64,000 nucleotides of DNA from Paragonimus westermani (taxonomy: Eukaryota; Platyhelminthes; Trematoda; Plagiorchiida; Troglotrematidae), in the NCBI GenBank assembly GCA_008508345.1, contig QNGE01000771.1, positions 82,587 to 146,586 of the forward strand. The letters are read 5' to 3'. The notes below the pieces were generated by a model. That model ran no database searches, was not told where the DNA came from, and worked only from the letters and a program-made list of their open reading frames with translations. Below, one piece after another: positions 1-11,588 of this stretch (positions within the stretch are counted from its first letter, which is position 1; each line of letters starts with the position of its first letter). The position numbers and the translations under genes were made by a program.

Positions 1-430
1 GCACTATCTCGTCAGCCTGTAATATTGCTGATGAGATATCAGCGAGGATAGCAAAGGCACGAGTTGCCTTTTCCAACCTGCGTCATCTGTGGCGTCGAAA
101 AGACGTTCGGTTGTCGCTGAACGGAAGGGTGTATAATGCCTGTGTGCATTCCATTTAGCTTTATGGTTCGGAAACGTGGCCTGTTCACAAGGAAGATATC
201 AACAGGCTTGCTGTGTTTGACCATCGTTTTCTCCTCCACTTGGTCCACATTAAGTGGACTGATCGCTTGAGCAATGTGGCAGCTCGCCGGCGCGTATTCC
301 GGAACGTTCGGGATGCGCGATCAATTGGTCAACGTCACTGTTGAGGTGAGCGGCGGCCCGAGCCACAGTATCTTTTGGTCATGCTCGTGGCTGTTATGGT
401 GTTGATGATGATGATAGGGCGACCCGGTTT
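1..430 (+). mobile_element. LINE retrotransposon fragment, reverse transcriptase C-terminus
   Basis: Reading from position 21, the frame gives a typical C-terminal segment of a non-LTR retrotransposon polyprotein: NLRHLWRRKDVRLSL near the start, then LYGSETWP and INRLAVFDHRFLLH. An in-frame TAG interrupts it just before LYGSETWP (about 126-128) and a TGA ends it at 342-344. The sequence continues to a short run of ATG/ATGATG repeats near 400-417, which may be the 3' terminus. The element starts before the window. The coding part is similar to, but distinct from, the LINE family at 5.9 kb and 58 kb (SNLRHLW and WRRKDVRL against NLGHLLRQ and TGIPLKL). It is a dead fragment. I am sure of the LINE assignment and unsure of the clade, possibly RTE-like. 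Confidence 0.85.
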
Positions 431-479
431 ATACTGCTAGACGGTAGATGCAGTATGGCATTATTGGTGTTGTAAGTAA

Positions 480-713
480 TCATGTTTATATGTGGACCCA
501 GATACTGCTAGGACGTCCAAGTCTAGACAGGAGAACGATCAGGGTTCTCAGCCAAAGTCTTTGGCTCAGAAGCCTGTACCACAAGGCAGCGGGTGGGTGG
601 AAGTGTACCAGCACTGGTACATTTTTCAGAAGAAAAATGTCAACATTCTTTCACCCTCCAACCTGGAGGACCAGGAGACTGGTTTGTCTGATCTCTACCT
701 AATGGTCTGTCTG
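480..713 (+). CDS. Possible exon of an unrecognised plus-strand gene
   Basis: An open frame (codons in register with 492) runs from a stop at 477 to a very good splice donor, CTG|GTAAGAG, at 713/714. The translation is mixed and not low-complexity, with QPKSLAQKPVPQGSGWVEVY followed by HWYIFQKK and SNLEDQETGLSDLY. The 5' end is unclear: AG dinucleotides at about 508 and 531 are both possible acceptors. It would leave the exon in phase 0, which does not join directly to the serine-rich exon at 1770 (phase 2), so an intervening exon would be needed or the two belong to different transcripts. I do not recognise the protein. A chance open frame is quite possible. Confidence 0.25.
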
Positions 714-1769
714 GTAAGAGTAACTTTGTTGGTGTGGTCACCACATCATCCATTTTGGCCCAGTAGATCATCGAGATATGCAAGCAGTCATACCGTCCCA
801 AGGTCCAATCTCGTTGTGATGGATGTTTAGCTCGGATTAGAGCTTATCAATAGTGACCGTCCTCGTCCGGAGTGATATGTACGTTCACTCCCGTGTTTGT
901 AAGACTATCATATTAGTCGCAATGCTAGTAACCTCACAATACGCATAACTGAATGTTTCAGTCGAACTGACCAACCACAACTTCATGTTAATAACGTTCG
1001 ATCGGGACTTCAAAACGAGGTTGAAGCCACTGACTTCATTGAAACAATTTGGTAATGTCTGATCGTCGTTACTTCCGGGTCACTGCCTTCCGTGGTGGCA
1101 GCACCAAGCGAACTGTGGACACTTGGACTGCACGCGTTGGAAAAAAGCGACTTTCTCTTACAATAAACAGTTTCACTTTACCGATTATGGTTCCTCACAT
1201 AGGTCTTTCCCGTGCGTACACTGTACTTACAATGTGTATAAAACAACGCGGTGGGTCGCGCGGTATTTGCCTTACGAGCCACATTACCTTTGGTCAGGCT
1301 GATGGTTGTTATGATGATGATGACGTCGTATACCAGTTCATTTTTTCTACGTTGATTTCTCGTTGCTTTCCGAAATTTGATGAATGGTGTGTTCGCTAGC
1401 CGAAAGCAGTGACGTGGACTTCCTCGGCTATCCCAATATGTGTTTTTCCGCTCAAAAAGCAAGGAAAAATGTTTCAAAAATTGCTTGCAATGTAAAACAG
1501 ATCAGCAATTTTTTCCTCTATGTTTTTTTCCCTCTGGTTGTTGACACTCCGAGTTAGTAATGCAACTGGTGGGGTGTTCACCGAGTTTGGTGTTTAGTTT
1601 GTCGGTGCTTAATTACCAAACATCGCTGTTTGTCCAGTTCTTACGCGCCTGGGATTTCACCTTGTTTTCCGTGAAACTTTTGTGTTATAAATGCTGAGCT
1701 TTTCCGTTTTTTTGCTTACGTTAATTGCAATTGTTTCCTTGTCTCGTGGTTATATTCTTTTCATAACAG

Positions 1770-2200
1770 TGATGTGATGTCATTAAATTATTCCGAATCC
1801 AGTTTACCTGGAAACGCTCTGGATGTTTCCGCTGCCCAGCCAATGATGTTTCCACAATCCGAGCCTGATAACCATGGTTTCGCAGTTGGTCCTCGAAACC
1901 CACTAGCTGCTCCGGTACAATCCCGCTTGCCACAGCTGCATCAACAACCCACTGGAAACTCCTCTTCCTCGTGTTCTTCACACTCATCAGCCTCTTCCGC
2001 TTCCTCGTCATCGTCTTCTGCGTCTTCAGGTGCACATTTGGGTCCGACCTCGAAGGCTTCCAACGTTCAAACCTTATCCGCCGGACCTGCAGTGGTCGCT
2101 GGCAATAACTCGCGTGGCCGCGACCTGTCCGCGCCCACCATTGGATCTGTTCTCGCCGGGTTCACACGAAACGCTCCTCCCAGTGTCCAAAGCACATCCG
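1770..2200 (+). CDS. Serine-rich exon, unrecognised protein
   Basis: The acceptor is strong: a T-rich tract ends in CATAACAG| at 1769, and the donor is TCCG|GTAAGCC at 2200/2201. The exon is 431 bp, entering in phase 2 and leaving in phase 1, with 143 complete codons. The product is disordered in composition: proline and glutamine rich first (FPQSEPDNHGFAVGPRNPL), then a poly-serine tract of about 30 residues at 1957-2030 encoded by TCC/TCT/TCA runs, then a glycine, alanine and serine mix ending in PPSVQSTS. The phase-1 end matches the phase-1 start of the exon at 10732. Such sequence is typical of linkers in transcription or RNA-binding regulators, but no domain is visible. Confidence 0.5.
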
Positions 2201-5200
2201 GTAAGCCGAAACTAATGCCCTCCTTAAAAAATTCGTGTTCATGGGTCTCCACCCGTATTCTGTCATTGATACGATTAAAGCTGTGCCATCCCATTTCTCA
2301 CTTATCGTTTTCTCGTTATTCTGCTCACTTGATTGTAATCAGGTAACATGTTCGCAACAATATGTTTGTTTTCTGCGATTAAAAATCAAGCAATGTCGCG
2401 AGCTCGCGACTATCCATCCGATGTTTTCGACATCAGTTCAAAGTGATACAAATAAACCAAACCTAAAATGTATGCTGATGTGTGAAATCGGATTATCTTG
2501 CTATTGCACATATGCCCTGTTCATTTGCCCCAATTACTAGTGTTCGAAACGAGCAGGTCTTAACTACAGGACTCGAGTCATACATTAAGCTAATTTTGAA
2601 CATCACAATAAAAAGACAGACATTGGTAGATGGTAGAGTTCACATTACCTCTTCGGTACTAAACAAAAGTAACCAGAAATATATCTGTAATACCAGGGTG
2701 CAGGGTAAATAAATAGAGCAACAAACGGAATGGAAGACAGAACGCAAGATTGCTATGTTCATAGGAGTCTAAAGCTTACAATTGCTTTTTATTGGCTTGA
2801 GATGACAAATCGTGACCGCCTAAGCGAACCGCAGGGAACGCGGATTAACTTGACGTATTCTACTCGTGAATGTCAATTCGCGATTGAGTCCGACCACTAG
2901 TGACCACCGTATGCCTGGCAATAGATGAGACCGGAAGTTTGCGTAATCCCGCGATGAAGGAATCAGATTGCAGCGGCACCTTTTGAGCCCATTTTGTCAG
3001 ACGTTACTCCATCCTAGAGTTCAAGCACCTATCGATTCTCTCAGTGTAACGTTCACTGCATTTACGCACGAATTGATAAATACGCTGTGAGTTTGTGCCA
3101 ATAGGCTACTCTTCCTTTATTGAAGGTAACGGTGGTTTGCAAGTTCGATGGAGGACTACAATTTCAGCCACATTGTACGCTCGCCTAAACGATGCGACGA
3201 GACGTTTTGTGGCTCAAAACAAAGAATTGTCACCTTTGAATGATAGTTCAGTGCAAATATTCTCTTTCGCTGAAGCGGTCGCGTTTATTCGTCTCAAGTC
3301 AGCATCATGATACAAAAACGACTGTACGTGTGCCTTAGATTCCCGTGGACCTAAGAGTTTGCGCTGTGTTCTCCACCCAATTTGTTGTTTTATCTATTCA
3401 ACCATCTATCCCACGAATGATATATATGTATATACATATATACTCCTAGTTATTGTTCAGTACTAAATGAGCGGTTTGAAACTCACCAGTGTCCGACTTA
3501 CTTTCTGATTTACTGTTCAAATCTCTCAATGGGACCAGTTGTTTCAAATTAAAGCAGTTCTTTGTGAGTTTTTCAATACACTATTTGCATAGCCGTTGTG
3601 ATGTAGCACATCGGATTTCGTTTTTCCCACGTGTTGTTGTTAGCATAATAGTCAGTTGTGGCATCGAGATCAAACCATTCAGGTGGTGAAAAATGGCGAA
3701 ACAGTTGAATCAGTCTGTGCACTTGTGGTTGTCTATACTGACATTATCACGTCACCGATTCAAGTATGGGTCAGTTTTCTGCCGAACCCAAATTAATTCT
3801 CTCGTCAACAGATCACAAGATGTTCTTTCACATCATTTTCCACATAGTTCAAGTTATGTTCAGTTTTGTGATATGAAACCAGATAACAATGGTAGGTAAA
3901 AATGCTGCCATCTTAGATTACTCAGCAGTTCCTGGTAAATGTCGTCGTCGGTAAGAGAGACATGTGAGAGTCACGAGAGGCTTTGTTTAATTCCCCCTAT
4001 TGAAAGTTGCACTATCTGTCAAACTCCGTCGATTTACTGCAGTTCACGTGCAGGCATTAGACAGAAACTGGCCAACATATATCATACTTTTTATCCACAA
4101 AGACGCGTTTGATTCCATCTCCACTTTTGCAGTCCATCTTAAAAATGCCAGGCTCCACACATTTCGCGCCGAAAATTTTGCCCGTTAAGGTTTTTTGTTT
4201 CCCATACTTGTATTCTATTTTACTGGAGACAGAATGACGAAAGACTGTTCAGCACCCCCGTGATCTAGTGATTGTTTTTACTGGCGGCCAAATGACTTGT
4301 TCGGGTTATGCATGTCATAAGGTGCAATTTTTTGACATATCCCTTGAAGTGCAAACTCCGTTGGATAATACTTCGCGTTCTTCACAGTCCAGTAAAGTGT
4401 GTTATGCCGCTTCTTAGTACGAAGCACTGTTCCAAGTCTGTGACAATACCGTTAAATTTCCTCGTAAGAAGGAGTTTCTGGAGGCTCTTGATCGGCTCGT
4501 ATTTCTAATGCTAGAACCGTGTTCTTCTGCTCGAGTCGTTCTGGAATCAAAGGCATGCCTCAATTAAGTTTAACGGTCACCCATGTAAGACCGCGGTTAG
4601 ATTGGCTTTATTTTACGACCACGAAACGTTGAGGCTATTGAGCTCACTGACGTTTTTTTACAATCAATTCGTGTGATCAACTGCCCGTATTGGATTATGT
4701 CAGCAGATAAGCAAGAAGACTGCAAAAGACTGTTTCCTGGTAATGAGAATTTGGAAATTTCATCCACGTAAACCTTGAAGATGCATAGATCAACGTGGGT
4801 AAGCCCATTCACAGTGATCCCATAGTTCATCGCAATGTGCATTTATTTCCTGGAAATGATGCGACTACTAGAAGGTTAGGAACAAATAGTTGTGTTCGTT
4901 CCTCAGAGTCTTTGTGAATCACCCCGCCTCCGACCAGAAACATCAAGATATGTAGTTACTCGGGTTCCCTGTCGTTTATACTATCACTGTTTAGCTGAGT
5001 TACTCGTAAAATGAGATCAACCCCACTTAAGTCATCAAAACGATATACACCCGGATAGTTTTTTTCTGCTTGGGTTACGAATCCATCGATAAAAATACAA
5101 AGTGAATCGAATGGTGAACTTGCAAGCTCCGGAAGGACTGCATTTTTCGGACGGAAAAAATGGGGTTCCCTAACAGGGTAAATAGCGGTGTGTGCGTTTG

Positions 5201-5925
5201 TCTTTTTGATGAGGTCAGTATGTTTATCGATGAAGCAATTACTAGTAGTCACATAGAGTCTTGGAGTATAGCGACAAACTCCGTTGATACTATCCTGCAG
5301 TCTTTTTCAACTCATTTGTTTGGTTGCATGACATGGATACCCTAACTTTTTTTCCCTTCCTTTATGAACAAAATCTGATCTCCCCCTGTCTTTTAACTGA
5401 TAACGAGGGTTATTTCTTCACACAATTGTATGACGTGCAAGCATCCGCGTTAACCACCGGTGACAACGAGAGGAGTGTTACTTCACCAGTTTTATGTATT
5501 CAAAAATACTAGTTGTACTGTTAAGAATGTCAGACAGCGTCACACTTATCAACTGAAATATCATCCATTTACGCTGTTGATTGTGTCGGATCCTACGATT
5601 TTCTCGTCTTCCCCTGAGATGCGCATTCGTTTATTTCGCTTTTTCATGGTACGAGCAGCCCTCTCGTTTCATGCAATGTTTCATCATTGCTCCAGTCAAG
5701 TCGCCCAACCTAATATTAGGGAGATCTGACATTTTACATTTGGGTCTCTTCTAATCAATAGATCAAGTTTGCTTCAGTCTTGTTGGTGCATTATATGATG
5801 AAGGTTTTATTTGATTTCCAATCCGGATTCCAATTTTCTTCTTTCTTCCTAGAGCATTTCTATAATAAGATAATTCGTGTCGTATATCTTCACTTTCTCT
5901 TCCCACCTTAGCTGTTACTATTGTA
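2201..5925. other. Probable intron sequence, no gene recognised
   Basis: This stretch contains only short unconvincing open frames. A short imperfect TA/TATG tract lies at 3421-3445. Around 4231-4290 there is a segment (GTTCAGCACCCCCGTGATCT and its flanks) that resembles 14430-14480 (GCTCAACACCCTTGTGATTT), so it is probably an old dispersed repeat. I see no RNA gene or complete transposon here. Confidence 0.4.
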
Positions 5926-7455
5926 GTGTTTATTTTTAGTTTCCCAAGGAAAGGTATCAGGGGCTCTTGCGAAAACCATAGGGGAATCAGTTTGACTCCA
6001 GTCATTTCTGGAGTTCTGGTATCCATTATACTTCACCGACTCACTGCAGCTCGGGAGGTAAACATTGGGGAAGAACAGACAGGGTTTCGTCCCAGGCGGG
6101 GATGTATAGATCATATTCTTACTTTTCGTCACATTCTGGAGCAGCGTCATGTATATCGCCGGCCAACAATTGTTGTATTTCTCAACTATAAAGGTGCGTT
6201 CGACTCAGTGATCGATCTACTAAATAAATGAGCATACTGTCGGCACTTTATTCCTATACTTCAGCTCAGGTTAAGGTTTACGGTGAACTGTCCGACAGTT
6301 TCAGAACCATGAGCGGCGTACGTCAAGGCTGTCCGCTGTCACCATTTTTGTATAATTTCGTCATAGACGAAATAATGGAGCATTGTCTGCGGCACTCACA
6401 AGATGCCGGCGTGGACCTCCTACCTAGTGAGAGACTAACTGATCTTGATTATGCGGAAGACAAGGTGTTGCTGATTGATAACTTTCAAGCAGCACAAGCC
6501 ATACCAGACGCTACTTCGCGTTCTGCAAAATACTTCGGAATGCGCTTTGCAGCCTCAAAATGCAAAGTGCTTCTGCAGGATTGCTGTGACCACGTNGCTA
6601 GGGCGGTATTCCGTAATCTTGGGCATCTCTTGCGACAAACAGGTATTCCCCTGAAGCTCAAAGGTCGCGTGTATAAGACAACGGTGAGGGCCGTATTAGT
6701 TTACGGTTGCGAAACCTGGTCGCTCGGCGTGGAAGTCTTGAACCGTCTTCAAGTATTTGACCACCGATGTTTGTGTTCAGTCGCTCGTATCGGATGGCAC
6801 CAACGTGTAAGTAACGAAGAGGTTAGAAGGCAGGAGTTTGGTGGTGATTGTCAAACGAGTTCTTTTGTTCAATTCCTAAGTTTGCACAGGCTTAGATGGT
6901 TAGGTCATGTATTAAGGATGCCAGCTAGTCGTCTTCCACGCCGAGCACTGTTCGCTGACACTGTGACCTACTTGTGTAAGGTGCGAGGTGGTCAGATAAT
7001 GACCTGACGTAGGGAAATGAAGTCGTTCACCAAGGGGTTGCCCACTGTGGGTGGAGTTCGTCTCCCGGGCTGGGGTCCTTGCGACTCAGAGTCGGTGGTT
7101 GGAGACTCAAGGTGAAAGGGCGGCTAATCGAGCTCAGTGGCGTGAATGTTGTTTGTCCGAGTTGTCTGTGAAGTGAGTGCATTTAATGACGCGGGGCAGT
7201 GAAATCCTTAAAGAGGCTTTCTTGCTGATGATGCCTTACTCTCACTTGCAGCTCGGTTGTTTATTTGCAAGGTGTGAGCACCTTGATGTTGAATGTTTGA
7301 ATATGGACGTAGTTATTTTCAGTACTTAAGTTCCTTCCCATACCCTTCTTTTTTCCTTCTATCTTTCTACATAGGGTTTGTTTTTTTCTTCATGGTTGTG
7401 TGGCAGTTAAGCATTAGTGTGAACCACTGATATATTGCTGTCTATGCTGATGATA
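5926..7455 (+). mobile_element. LINE retrotransposon copy, 5'-truncated, broken reverse transcriptase
   Basis: Two frames carry consecutive parts of a non-LTR reverse transcriptase. From 5926: [40 protein letters not shown] and VVFLNYKGAFDS. From 6228: [20 protein letters not shown], then LTDLDYAEDKVLL (the YADD-type catalytic box, here YAED), KGRVYKTTVRAVLVYGCETW and HRLRWLGHVLRMPASRLPRR. About 15-20 codons are missing at the frame change near 6215-6230, and about 40 codons are missing at the single N (6596). The 3' untranslated part runs to about 7455 (TTGCTGTCTATGCTGATGAT). The first copy of this family in the window, it is very similar to the copy at 47.3-48.1 kb. It cannot make an active enzyme. 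Confidence 0.93.
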
Positions 7456-7461
7456 AGAGTT

Positions 7462-7690
7462 TAACTCTCATACTAGCCGTCCATTTGGCTAACCAGCATG
7501 GGCCGGTTGCACTACAAAAGTCTACTCACAAGTCATCACAAGTGATACAGCAAAGCCACCGTACGCACCGGCCTCGTTTGGCCTCGGTCTCTGTAGCAAG
7601 CCGATCCGGAAACGGGTGCTGGTATCCGTGAATAGACAGCTTACCAAGTTCGCCACTTGTTCCTGTTTGTAGCCTCTGATGGGATGTTCG
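7462..7690 (+). repeat. Dispersed repeat B, first copy
   Basis: This segment directly follows the 3' end of the LINE. It is similar to 57541-57760: both contain an ACTAGCC/GCTAGCC start, GGCTAACCAGCATGGGCCGG against GGCTAAACAGCATTGGTCGG, and GGCCTCGTTTGGCCTCGGT against GCGTCCTTTGGCTTTGGTT, followed by GGGTGCTGG against GGGTGCCGC. No protein is shared in a common frame, so it looks like a non-coding repeat or SINE-like unit. Its borders are approximate and no tRNA-type box was identified in it. Confidence 0.6.
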
Positions 7691-7695
7691 CTGCC

Positions 7696-7704
7696 ATACT
7701 TTGG

Positions 7705-7745
<41 letters not shown>

Positions 7746-7755
7746 GCCAAAGTAT
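7696..7755. repeat. 60-bp palindrome with (TA)19 centre
   Basis: The left arm ATACTTTGGC (7696-7705) is matched by GCCAAAGTAT (7746-7755), its exact reverse complement. Between them lies (TA)19 at 7707-7744, flanked by one mismatched pair (T at 7706, C at 7745). The whole 60 bp is therefore self-complementary except for one base pair and could extrude as a cruciform. Confidence 0.9.
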
Positions 7756-8111
7756 ATATATATACTGCAAACATTTATGTACGTTTACTTGTTTGACAAC
7801 GGATCCCATTGTGGGTTCGAAACGTCACAATAAATCGTCCACTACTCAATGTCTGCCCCCTTTTCAATTACGATATTAATATATATCATCGTCAACAAGT
7901 CACCTTTTTCATATCAACGATCTCATCATTCTTTACCATCCACATCGGTTATCACATTTCTGTATACTATTTGCTTTCGTTGTCTGCAATGATTGTATGT
8001 TGTAGTCGTTGCTGACAGCTTATGTGCAGGAGAATAAGTGCAATGAGCTTTCGTAAGAGTGGATGGGTGCTCTAGAATGAAATTCCTGTTCATTTTAGTC
8101 GGTTGATTCAG

Positions 8112-8303
8112 TGGTTTGGTTCCCACCCTGATATTACTACGCACTTGTGGTCCTCCAGATTTCTGGAGGCCGTAATTGACACAGTCGAAATCGTAACGGT
8201 TAGAAGACAGGATTCTAGCGTGACGAAAATTTCTGTTAATTTGAAGCTGTACGTACCAAACGAATGTAACTCGCCTTCTCGCTGGGAAGCACTACACGTC
8301 GGT
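8112..8303 (+). CDS. Possible exon, unrecognised
   Basis: An open frame runs from an acceptor-like GTCGGTTGATTCAG| at 8111 to a donor-like CACGTCG|GTAATA at 8303/8304. The translation looks coding in composition: RFLEAVIDTVEIVTVRRQDS is followed by SVTKISVNLKLYVPNE. Entry would be phase 0, or phase 2 if the alternative acceptor CCTCCAG| at 8158 is used; exit is phase 1, which fits the exon at 10732. It does not join in frame to the serine-rich exon at 1770-2200, so it would have to be an alternative exon or chance. No family recognised. Confidence 0.25.
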
Positions 8304-9429
8304 AATACATTACGCGCTGCCTTTAGCAGCAGGTTAATCTTTCGAGTAAGTCATTCTGGTTAGCCACCGGGAGATCTTCCGTTGGAGTCTTGATAGCGTT
8401 CAGTTCATTTACTTCCTAATGAGTAGTGCGCCTTGCAACGACAAGGTTATTATCAGTACGAAGGGGTCTACAAGTCACTGAAAAGAACGAATGAACATGC
8501 CGTTTTTTGCATAGAGGTCCGGTTTTTGTGGCTACTCCAATTTATCACCTCAGCCGGGTCGCGTGACCACACACTTGAGATTTAGTGTATTTTTTTAGAG
8601 GTGTTGTTTCATAGGTATTCCTTTAAGTAAGTCTTCGGTCAAGTGACAGCGAGAGAGCCTTTATCAAGCAATTTAAGTCAGAAAATTTACATTGTGGAAG
8701 CGTCGTGAGGTTCACCAAATTTTGTTGCTGGTGTGTTTGATTTGCGTATGGCTACCAATAGGATGAATGGGTTTATGGGTCATGTGAGGTTACAACGTGA
8801 AGAGCCCAAGTACCAATACAGTCGGACAGTTAGTGTGCTTGTGTACGTAGGTGTGTTTGATTTCATTCTTGTGGAGTGTTCGGGACAGGATGGGTGACGA
8901 GGATACGGCAAGTCCTTCCCACTTGGTGTCAGTATTATCCACTCAGTAATTCAGGCCAAGCTACTGACAGTTCCAAATCATCTGATCGGTTCATTGCCTG
9001 TGGCTTGTTATCGTTCAGCAAAACGTTTGCCAACGGACACTCTTTGTGGTTGCAGAAACCACTTTTTAACACAGCCGGTTGGTCAGAGTCAACTTGATGT
9101 TTCTTTATTAAAAGGTTAAGATTCCAGATCTACGGACTTCGGTCTAATTTTATTTCACTTTACGGTTGTTCGTTGTAGCTACATTTGATCATCTAGCAGT
9201 TAGGTCCACATTTTGTCTACTTCCTGGTACTTCCGTTTATTTCTACCCCGTGTTATTCAATTTGCTTCTAGGCTTCACCCACCTCCCCTCTCTCATTGCG
9301 CTTCTAATCAAAAGTTCCGTAGCTGGACCAACCACTGCTTAACACAGCTTACGCATACTCCGTGGTCTGTCACTAGAATTTATCTCTCTTGTTTCTGAGG
9401 GAAGCCTAATTATTATGCACTGAGAGCGT

Positions 9430-10670
9430 CAGCTTCCGTTTTCCTGATTGATGCTACCGCCAAATGGATGGGGCAGCCATAGGAATTTCGCTGGGGCTGA
9501 TCTTAGCAGACATTTTCATGTTACATGTTGATTAACAGTTAGCCGCACATATAGCGAGTCTGTCATACTACAAACGCTACGTGGATGATACACTAACATT
9601 CAGTCGATCCAAACAGACAATAGATAACCCAGTACAGCGCATAAATAGTTATCATCCCAACCCGAAGGTAACGTAAATTTGAGACTGATAATTGTTTGCC
9701 GTTTCTAGACATACTCATAAGTCGCCGGGATGATGACTTTATTAAATGAGCTGCCTATAGGAAATCCATGTGGTCCGATCAATACCTAAACCTTAGTAGT
9801 TCCACACCGGTCCATCACAAACGCGCACTGGTGAGTACACTATTCACACGCACAAGACGAATCTGTACATGGGACAGTCTTGTGGAGCAACTGCAGTTGA
9901 TCACGTCTGTATTGCAATTTAATGAATACCCGCCGTCCGAACAGGTGGTCATTGTGAGAAAGAAGGTTAATGTAGAATTGCCTTTTAAAGGTGGTTACAG
10001 TATGCATTGAATAATGCAAAGACTGCTGAATTCGATTAAACGGACATTCAACGCAGCCGAACTTTGTGCGTTAGCTTGAACCCAGAAGCTCCCTGTTCCT
10101 TCAATCAAGGGAGACCAGCCTGTCGGTGCCAACTCACATTGCATATAACAGTTTGCATGTAACTGCAAAGAAAATTACATAGACAGAATCGGAAGGTGTT
10201 TGATCTCTAGACTGAGGGAACATTTACCTAAATAGGTGCAGAACTCCGTATTACCGAAGAACGGCAATGTCGTTCAAACATGCAAGCAACGAGTGTCCGT
10301 AGTCACAAGGCACCTCCTGACCACTGGTCACCTCATCGACCTAGCTCGTGCATGCGAAATCTTATTACGTCATCCCAGCCCAAGATTCTTGCAGTCTGTT
10401 GAGACTGTTACAATCAATCGACTGAAGGCGGCCCTGTGTGTTCAGAAACAATCGTTCATGAGCTTGACCCTGACCTGGAGTTAGTGATCTTTCCTAACCC
10501 ATCGATCGACTATCCATTCCACCCACCCTTAACTGTTCCAGATGAAGATTTGTTTCATGGTACTGTAAATTTGGTACTAATGAGTCAGTACGGAATGTCT
10601 GCATCTTCCAGCTTTCATGTTTTAACGGTTTTGTTCAAACTTCCGAAGGGAACGAACTGTTTTAAATTTT
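9430..10670 (+). mobile_element. Penelope-like element copy (reverse transcriptase plus GIY-YIG endonuclease), dead
   Basis: The fragment starts in the middle of the reverse transcriptase, with a diverged DGAAIGISLGLILADIFM box, then RYVDDTLTFS at about 9575-9604, which holds the YVDD catalytic box at 9578-9589. It continues with CLPFLDILISRRDD, the thumb region (STPVHHKRALVSTLFTR, LPFKGG) and a C-terminal GIY-YIG-type endonuclease with NYIDRIGRCLISRLREHLPK, a stop codon, and SVLPKNGNVVQ, TRHLLTTGH. Many stops and frameshifts break the frame. The trailing non-coding part (AATTTGGTACTAATGAGTCA to about 10670) matches the end of the copy at 24.2-24.9 kb, so both belong to one subfamily. Penelope-like elements are retroelements that pair this reverse transcriptase with a GIY-YIG nuclease. 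This copy lies in the probable intron before the exon at 10732. Confidence 0.9.
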
Positions 10671-10731
10671 TTGTTTGGTTCATGATTTCGGGTTGTTTTG
10701 GTGCTCTCGTATTGCTTGTTGGGTTCCACAG

Positions 10732-10941
10732 TTTCCGGATCTCCGCGGCATTGCATGTGTCTGCCTGCCATTTGCAAATCCTCGCGGTCACGTGACTCCA
10801 GAAATGATTCCCATTCAAAGAATACGGCTACGACACACAGTAGTAAACAGGACAGTAACCTGGATACAGACGTGGCTCACAAAATCATGACATCCGCTGC
10901 CGTCAGTGAACTAGTGGATACTGTGCCGTCTTGCATTTCAG
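10732..10941 (+). CDS. Serine-rich exon, unrecognised protein
   Basis: The acceptor follows a good pyrimidine-rich stretch and reads GGGTTCCACAG| at 10731; the donor is TTTCAG|GTTGTT at 10941/10942. The exon is 210 bp, entering and leaving in phase 1 with 69 complete codons. It encodes CKSSRSRDSRNDSHSKN, then SSKQDSNLDTDVAHKIM and SAAVSELVDTVPSCIS. Phase 1 at entry fits the exon ending at 2200, and phase 1 at exit fits the next exon at 11319. Composition is hydrophilic and disordered, with a possible short helix around VSELVDTV. A weaker internal acceptor at 10801 is possible. No family recognised. Confidence 0.5.
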
Positions 10942-11318
10942 GTTGTTTTCGCATGTCTGTGGTGTGTCGTTTTTGGCTGTACTCGTATGTGTTTGAACGA
11001 TCGGTTGTGGAACTCTCATTCGTGCACCCCCGATAATCCACCGTTCTCATACTACACCGTCCGCACCACCAATTTTTTTTATTTTAACGTCCCACCCCTC
11101 CCTAGCCCTCTTCATGAATCATTCCTCTAATTGCAGTCTGTTGGCGTTTTCACCGGATTGTGTTGTGTTCACCTCTCCTGGCTCTAATCGCACCCACGTT
11201 TCATCTTTCCGCTCATCGCTTGCGTGTTCGCTGTGCGCTGCTCAGTTTATGTTTGGCCATCTAACCGAGACTGTCTTCCTTCCTTTGCTTATCTCTTTTT
11301 GTCGATTGTACGTCCAAG

Positions 11319-11588
11319 GTGCAAGCAGCACCAGTTCAGCTAGCCGTCAAAACGGGACTGGGGCCAGCGCAACGGGTAGCGGTAGTGGAAGTGCCGCAAC
11401 CAGCCGTGTTCCTCCTACGCGACCTGTCGCAACCGCTAGGGCTGTAGATGGGGTGGATTCCAGCGGTCGCAATCCGCCCGCAACTGGAGTCGACTCGACC
11501 AAATTACAATCCGCCATCCCCGTTCGAGCTACAGCTATGGACCGAATGGGTTTACACTCGGATCTCGCTTCTAAAACGAAAAATGTCG
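11319..11588 (+). CDS. Serine/threonine/alanine-rich exon, unrecognised protein
   Basis: The acceptor is GTACGTCCAAG| at 11318 after a T-rich stretch, and the donor is AATGTCG|GTATGT at 11588/11589. The exon is 270 bp, phase 1 in and phase 1 out, with 89 complete codons. It reads ASSTSSASRQNG, a glycine/serine tract, RVPPTRPVATARAVDGVD, and ends MDRMGLHSDLASKTKNV. If the donor is not used the frame stops at TGA 11633-11635, which would give an alternative C-terminus. If it is used, the phase-1 exit fits the exon at 18857. Composition matches the two exons upstream. I infer one protein with a long disordered region. Confidence 0.5.

Noticed and set aside
20..50. CTGATGAG core near the left edge, as in hammerhead ribozymes
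   Set aside because: No GAAAC partner follows, and the bases are explained by the LINE coding sequence (ADEISARI).
7795..7850. GGTTCGAAACGTCACAATAAA, similar to sequences near the ends of some Penelope-like elements
   Set aside because: No reverse transcriptase or endonuclease sequence was found next to it, so the match is too short to call.
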